NCBI RefSeq assembly: GCF_025947365.1
Contig: NZ_CP110012.1
Coordinates: 1,550,001-1,614,000, forward strand
From: Flavobacterium sp. N502540
Lineage (GTDB): Bacteria > Bacteroidota > Bacteroidia > Flavobacteriales > Flavobacteriaceae
Length of the DNA: 64,000 bases
Direction of reading: 5' to 3'
Part shown: in pieces, positions 60,296-64,000 of the stretch
Layout of the letters: every line of letters begins with the position of its first letter
How positions within the stretch are numbered: the stretch's first letter is position 1
The notes under the pieces: generated by a model
Database searches by the model: none
What the model saw: the letters and a program-made list of their open reading frames with translations, nothing else
Told to the model about the DNA's origin: nothing
Position numbers and translations under genes: made by a program

Positions 60296-63200
60296 TTATC
60301 TGTATAAAGTGAAATGTCCTACAAACTCACGTGCATCTTTCTCGTCATTTAATTTAAGAACATACCAGTAATCTCCTGATGGTAATTCGGCACCATTGTA
60401 TCTACCGTCCCATTTTTGACCGTAGTGGTACTTGGCAATTACACGACCGTATCTGTCGAAGATTGAGAATTCAAGGTTGTTGTAAATGTTTGTACAACCA
60501 GGACCCCAAGTGTCATAAACACCATCTCCGTTTGGAGTGAAGTAGTTGTCAATACACACATCCACATAAACTGCATGAACTGTTATTGTTGCTGTACATC
60601 CGTTTTGGTCTCTTACTACTACTACATAATCTCCTGTTTTGTAGATTTTGTATTTGGTAGAAGAAGTAAACGGCTCTCCGTTGAAACTGTACTCGTAAGC
60701 AGGAGCTCCACCGGCTGCTGTTACCGAAATGATGTTCATTTCAGGTTTTTCTGTAGACTCAGCGATTGTTAACTTCTCGTAAGCTCTGATCTCAAAACTT
60801 GCTGTTGGCACTTTACATCCATTCGTATGTCTTGCTACAATGTAGTGCGTTCCAGGAGCAATATTGGTAAAGATATTTGCTGCCTGCCAAGGACCCACAT
60901 CACTATCAAGTGAATAATCTATTTGTGTAAGATCTGTATTGCTCTCATCTACTGAAACGGTTACCATATTTGTTTGAGCGTTGTTCACACAATCATAATT
61001 GGTTACGGTAGTTGGATCAAGAACAACCGGTAAAGGCATGTTTTCTACAAATTCATTCACACATCCCTGAGCATCCTTAACGTAAACGGTATGAACTCCT
61101 CCTGAAAGATTAGTAAAATCAAATATAGTTTGAGTTGCCGTACCTTGTGTATACGTTCCGTTTTTATTGTCAAGACTTACGCTATACGGTGCAGTACCTC
61201 CTTTAACTTCAATACTGAATGCTCCATCTTTATCTCCTTTACAAACTTCCGGAATCATAGAGTTTGGAAGTTCTGTAACGATTAAAGGTTTTGGCTGAGT
61301 GATTTCGATCTCATCGATAACATAACAACCATTTTCATCCTGAGCTATAACCGTATATTTACCCGGTGCAAGTTTATCAAAAGTGTTTTTAACATCAAAC
61401 TGATCTAAATCCGGTGATATTGCATATTTAATAACTCCTGTACCACCTGTTGCAGCAACTACAATCTGACCGTTACTTTCTCCAAAACAAGAAACATTGG
61501 TTGGTGTAAATGTAGCCTGAATAGCTGTAGCAGGTTGTTTAATTTCGATAGCGCCTGATGTCGCAGGACAATCACCACTAGCTACTTTTACAACATACGT
61601 TCCTATTGGAAGATCTTCGAATCTGCCAGTAGGCTGTGCCGGTCTAACCACACCACCTGCATTATTTTCTAAAGTATAGATATAGTTTCCTAAACCACCT
61701 TTTGCATTTGCTACAATAACTCCTGTAGCTTCGCCCATACATTTTACTACTGCATTGGTCACATCCAATTCTATTACTAATGGCTCTAATGGATCGATTT
61801 TAACTTCGTTAGAAATTTTCGCCACACAACCTTTAGCATCTTTTACATAATATTGGTATTTACCTACCGGTACCGCGAAGGTAACAGAAGTTGCAAATGA
61901 ACCAGTTGTTGTTGTAAAAGTCTGATCGGTACTGTATGTATATGGCCCTGAACCTCCTGTTGCACTTAATGTAAGTGTTGATTGTGTATTACAAGTTTGT
62001 GTGGTTGCCAGCACTAAATTTGGAACTACTTCTGTTGGTTCTGTAATCACAACATTTGCAGATGTTGCCGAACAGGTGAATCCATCAGTAACTGTGATAC
62101 TGTAAGTTCCTGCCGGTAAGCCTGTGAACACAGGGTTACTTTGTGGACCTGACGAAACAACCGGATTTTCTGACAACATGTTCAAGGTGTACATATAGTT
62201 ACTTCCCTGACCACCTGTTGGAGGGTTTACCGTAATAATTCCTGATCGGTCTCCAAAACATGGCAATACTGAAGCTGTTGCTGTTGCACTAACCACAATT
62301 GGATCCGGGTTTTTCAACGATTGTGTTGCTGATGCCTGACATCCTTTACCATCTTTAGCAATAACGGTGTAGTTACCTGCTGATAGTCCGGTAAAATTAC
62401 CGTCAGTATTATTGGCAATAACTGCTCCATTTAATACTAACTCATATTGGTAATTCGTATCCCAACCACCTGTTGCACTAGCTGAAATTTCGCCATCATT
62501 ATTACCTGCCACACAAGTAATTTCAGATTTTGTTGTTGTTACCACTAAAGCCGCACTAGGCTGTCCTATTGAGAAAATAGTTGAAACTGAACAATATGGT
62601 TTACCTACTAAAGTAGCGTTTACCGTATACTGACCTGCAGGAAGACCTGTAATAGAAACCGGACCAGCATCTGCTGAACGGGTCAATGGTGTGTTTACCG
62701 GACCTGTAATTGTGTAATCAAATATACCTGCATCATCACTTGGAAGTTTTTGATTGTCAACAAAAGTTAAGTTCACACTTCCATTAGCAGTTCCAAAACA
62801 AACCTCAGCTACTACCGGAGTAGCTTTAATTTCGAATGTATTTGGATTAGCTACATAATGCGCTTTCTCGATTATACATTTTGTATCCGTATTTTCAACT
62901 GTAATTAAATAGTTACCAATTGGCAATCCTGTAAATACTCCTGTTGTACTATTACCGGTAAAAGTGCTTCCGCCTATTCCTTTAATGCTGTATAACAACG
63001 TTGGTGTACTACCTGGTACCGCTGCTGTAAAAGCTGTTGTAACAGTAATGTCCTGATTGTTTACACAAGTAATATCTTTATCAATTGTTACGGTAATATC
63101 GTCCAGGCTAATAAAAGGCGCAATTTTCATTATTCCTACAGATGATCCAACACATCCTTTACTATCATAAACATTTACAGAATAATCTCCACCTCTAAGA

Positions 63201-64000
63201 TCAAATACGGTATAGGTATTTGAGATACTATTTTGAACTTCAACTCCGTTTCTCATGAATTGGTATAGAACAAAAGTACCAGATCCTCCAGTTACAGTAT
63301 TTACTGTAATTGTCGCATTTGTATTTGTGTTTGTTCCCGCTGTACAAGCAAATTGAGTAAATACAGGATCCGTAACAACAATTGGAGTCGGCTCAACAAT
63401 TTCAACATCTTTTAAATCTCTACAACCTCTTCCAGATGTAACGATTACTGTATATTGTCCTTTTGGTAATCCTGTGAACACATTTGAGGTTTGATTAGGT
63501 CTAATAACAACAGGTCCCGCTGTAACACTGTAATAGTAAATTGGATTGTTGTTTTTACCTGTTTCATCTATAGATGCTGTAATTGTACCGTCTGTATATC
63601 CTTTACAAGTAACATCGGTATGAGTTAAAGCAAATCCTTCAATTGGCGTTGCCTTTACCATATTAAATTTAACCGTTCTGGTACAACCTGTAGTCACATC
63701 CGTTACCGTAACTGTATGATCTCCATCACCAATATTGGTAAATATTCCTGATGTCTGACCAAAGTTACCATCTAAGCTATAGCTATAGTTTGCTGGGGTT
63801 GAACCACCAGAAGCTGTAGCTGTAATAGCTCCATTGTTAGTATTACAATCTGGTAAAGCTGTGATCTTAACATCTAAAGCCAGAGCTGGGAAAATATTCA
63901 CTACAGCTGTCGTTTTTACTTCACAACCGTTTCCGTCTTTCACAGTTACATCATAAGTACCAGATGTACTTACTGTAAATGTTGGGCTGGATTGGAATCC
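60296..64000 (-). CDS. SprB-like giant gliding adhesin, 5' end outside window
   Basis: C-terminal 1234 residues or so of a very large surface protein; the frame is open to base 64000 (upstream codons TVSTSGTYDVTVKDG). It is made of about a dozen SprB-type repeats of roughly 75-95 residues, each with a Cys near the start and GG turn (for example VSCFGESNGQIVVAATGG, KCMGEATGVIVANAKGG, PCFGDRSGIITVNPPTGG). It ends with a gliding-motility C-terminal domain (YFTPNGDGVYDTW, SIFDRYGRVIAKY, WDGRYNGAELPSGDYWYVLK). It is exported by the type IX system and likely carried by the motility machinery or used for adhesion. Confidence 0.95.
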   Translation of the reverse strand, partial: GFQSSPTFTVSTSGTYDVTVKDGNGCEVKTTAVVNIFPALALDVKITALPDCNTNNGAITATASGGSTPANYSYSLDGNFGQTSGIFTNIGDGDHTVTVTDVTTGCTRTVKFNMVKATPIEGFALTHTDVTCKGYTDGTITASIDETGKNNNPIYYYSVTAGPVVIRPNQTSNVFTGLPKGQYTVIVTSGRGCRDLKDVEIVEPTPIVVTDPVFTQFACTAGTNTNTNATITVNTVTGGSGTFVLYQFMRNGVEVQNSISNTYTVFDLRGGDYSVNVYDSKGCVGSSVGIMKIAPFISLDDITVTIDKDITCVNNQDITVTTAFTAAVPGSTPTLLYSIKGIGGSTFTGNSTTGVFTGLPIGNYLITVENTDTKCIIEKAHYVANPNTFEIKATPVVAEVCFGTANGSVNLTFVDNQKLPSDDAGIFDYTITGPVNTPLTRSADAGPVSITGLPAGQYTVNATLVGKPYCSVSTIFSIGQPSAALVVTTTKSEITCVAGNNDGEISASATGGWDTNYQYELVLNGAVIANNTDGNFTGLSAGNYTVIAKDGKGCQASATQSLKNPDPIVVSATATASVLPCFGDRSGIITVNPPTGGQGSNYMYTLNMLSENPVVSSGPQSNPVFTGLPAGTYSITVTDGFTCSATSANVVITEPTEVVPNLVLATTQTCNTQSTLTLSATGGSGPYTYSTDQTFTTTTGSFATSVTFAVPVGKYQYYVKDAKGCVAKISNEVKIDPLEPLVIELDVTNAVVKCMGEATGVIVANAKGGLGNYIYTLENNAGGVVRPAQPTGRFEDLPIGTYVVKVASGDCPATSGAIEIKQPATAIQATFTPTNVSCFGESNGQIVVAATGGTGVIKYAISPDLDQFDVKNTFDKLAPGKYTVIAQDENGCYVIDEIEITQPKPLIVTELPNSMIPEVCKGDKDGAFSIEVKGGTAPYSVSLDNKNGTYTQGTATQTIFDFTNLSGGVHTVYVKDAQGCVNEFVENMPLPVVLDPTTVTNYDCVNNAQTNMVTVSVDESNTDLTQIDYSLDSDVGPWQAANIFTNIAPGTHYIVARHTNGCKVPTASFEIRAYEKLTIAESTEKPEMNIISVTAAGGAPAYEYSFNGEPFTSSTKYKIYKTGDYVVVVRDQNGCTATITVHAVYVDVCIDNYFTPNGDGVYDTWGPGCTNIYNNLEFSIFDRYGRVIAKYHYGQKWDGRYNGAELPSGDYWYVLKLNDEKDAREFVGHFTLYR

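Overview
The window reads as chromosome of a Flavobacterium-like Bacteroidota. Base composition is AT-rich. Promoters match the Bacteroidota -7 element TAnnTTTG. The proteins include SprB/SprF-type gliding and type IX secretion components, a lycopene cyclase, DUF4349/DUF4837 lipoproteins and an acyl-ACP-desaturase-type enzyme. No rRNA, tRNA, prophage, plasmid or CRISPR locus is visible. Both window edges cut genes: an RND pump on the left and a giant surface adhesin on the right.

Region 1 (1-3.7 kb) is the end of a tripartite RND efflux operon. Region 2 (3.8-15.1 kb) is a metal and redox island. Minus-strand genes run merC-like, COG0523 GTPase, thioredoxin-reductase-like flavoprotein, then TonB receptor, periplasmic thioredoxin, lycopene cyclase, TPR protein and bacilliredoxin. 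Divergent to them are a Fur-family (Zur-like) regulator, an Nramp transporter fused to a universal-stress domain, and a DtxR-family regulator. Two TGCAA-N5-TTGCA sites cover the merC-side promoter. A second palindrome, TTTAGAC-N2-GTCTAAA, precedes the Nramp gene, and a near copy lies on the -7 element of the TonB receptor gene.

Region 3 (15.1-34.8 kb) is dominated by haem synthesis: hemJ-hemH on minus, hemA-hemC-hemD-hemE-(two unknowns)-hemF on plus, and hemB with a cytochrome c further on. Only hemL is absent from the glutamyl-tRNA-to-haem route. The haem cistrons are separated by three unrelated inverted-repeat spacers. A REP-associated tyrosine transposase (RAYT) and its REP hairpins follow hemF. 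Then come class I aldolase, two unknown secreted proteins and hemB.

Region 4 (34.9-46.2 kb) has two tandem M13 peptidases with near-identical C-terminal halves, an EamA transporter, a SCO1 protein and a feoA-feoB operon ending in a 40-residue Cys-rich membrane protein. Region 5 (46.2-53.9 kb) starts with a six-copy, 88-bp tandem repeat and continues with lipid enzymes, rnpA, and a DUF4349-S41 peptidase-OmpA operon. Region 6 (54-64 kb) holds envelope lipoproteins, a LysM lytic transglycosylase, pgk, and an SprF-like gene downstream of an SprB-like adhesin.

The strongest leads are the two candidate metal-operator families and the many word-like intergenic inverted repeats. All product names come from recognising motifs by eye; no database search was run.
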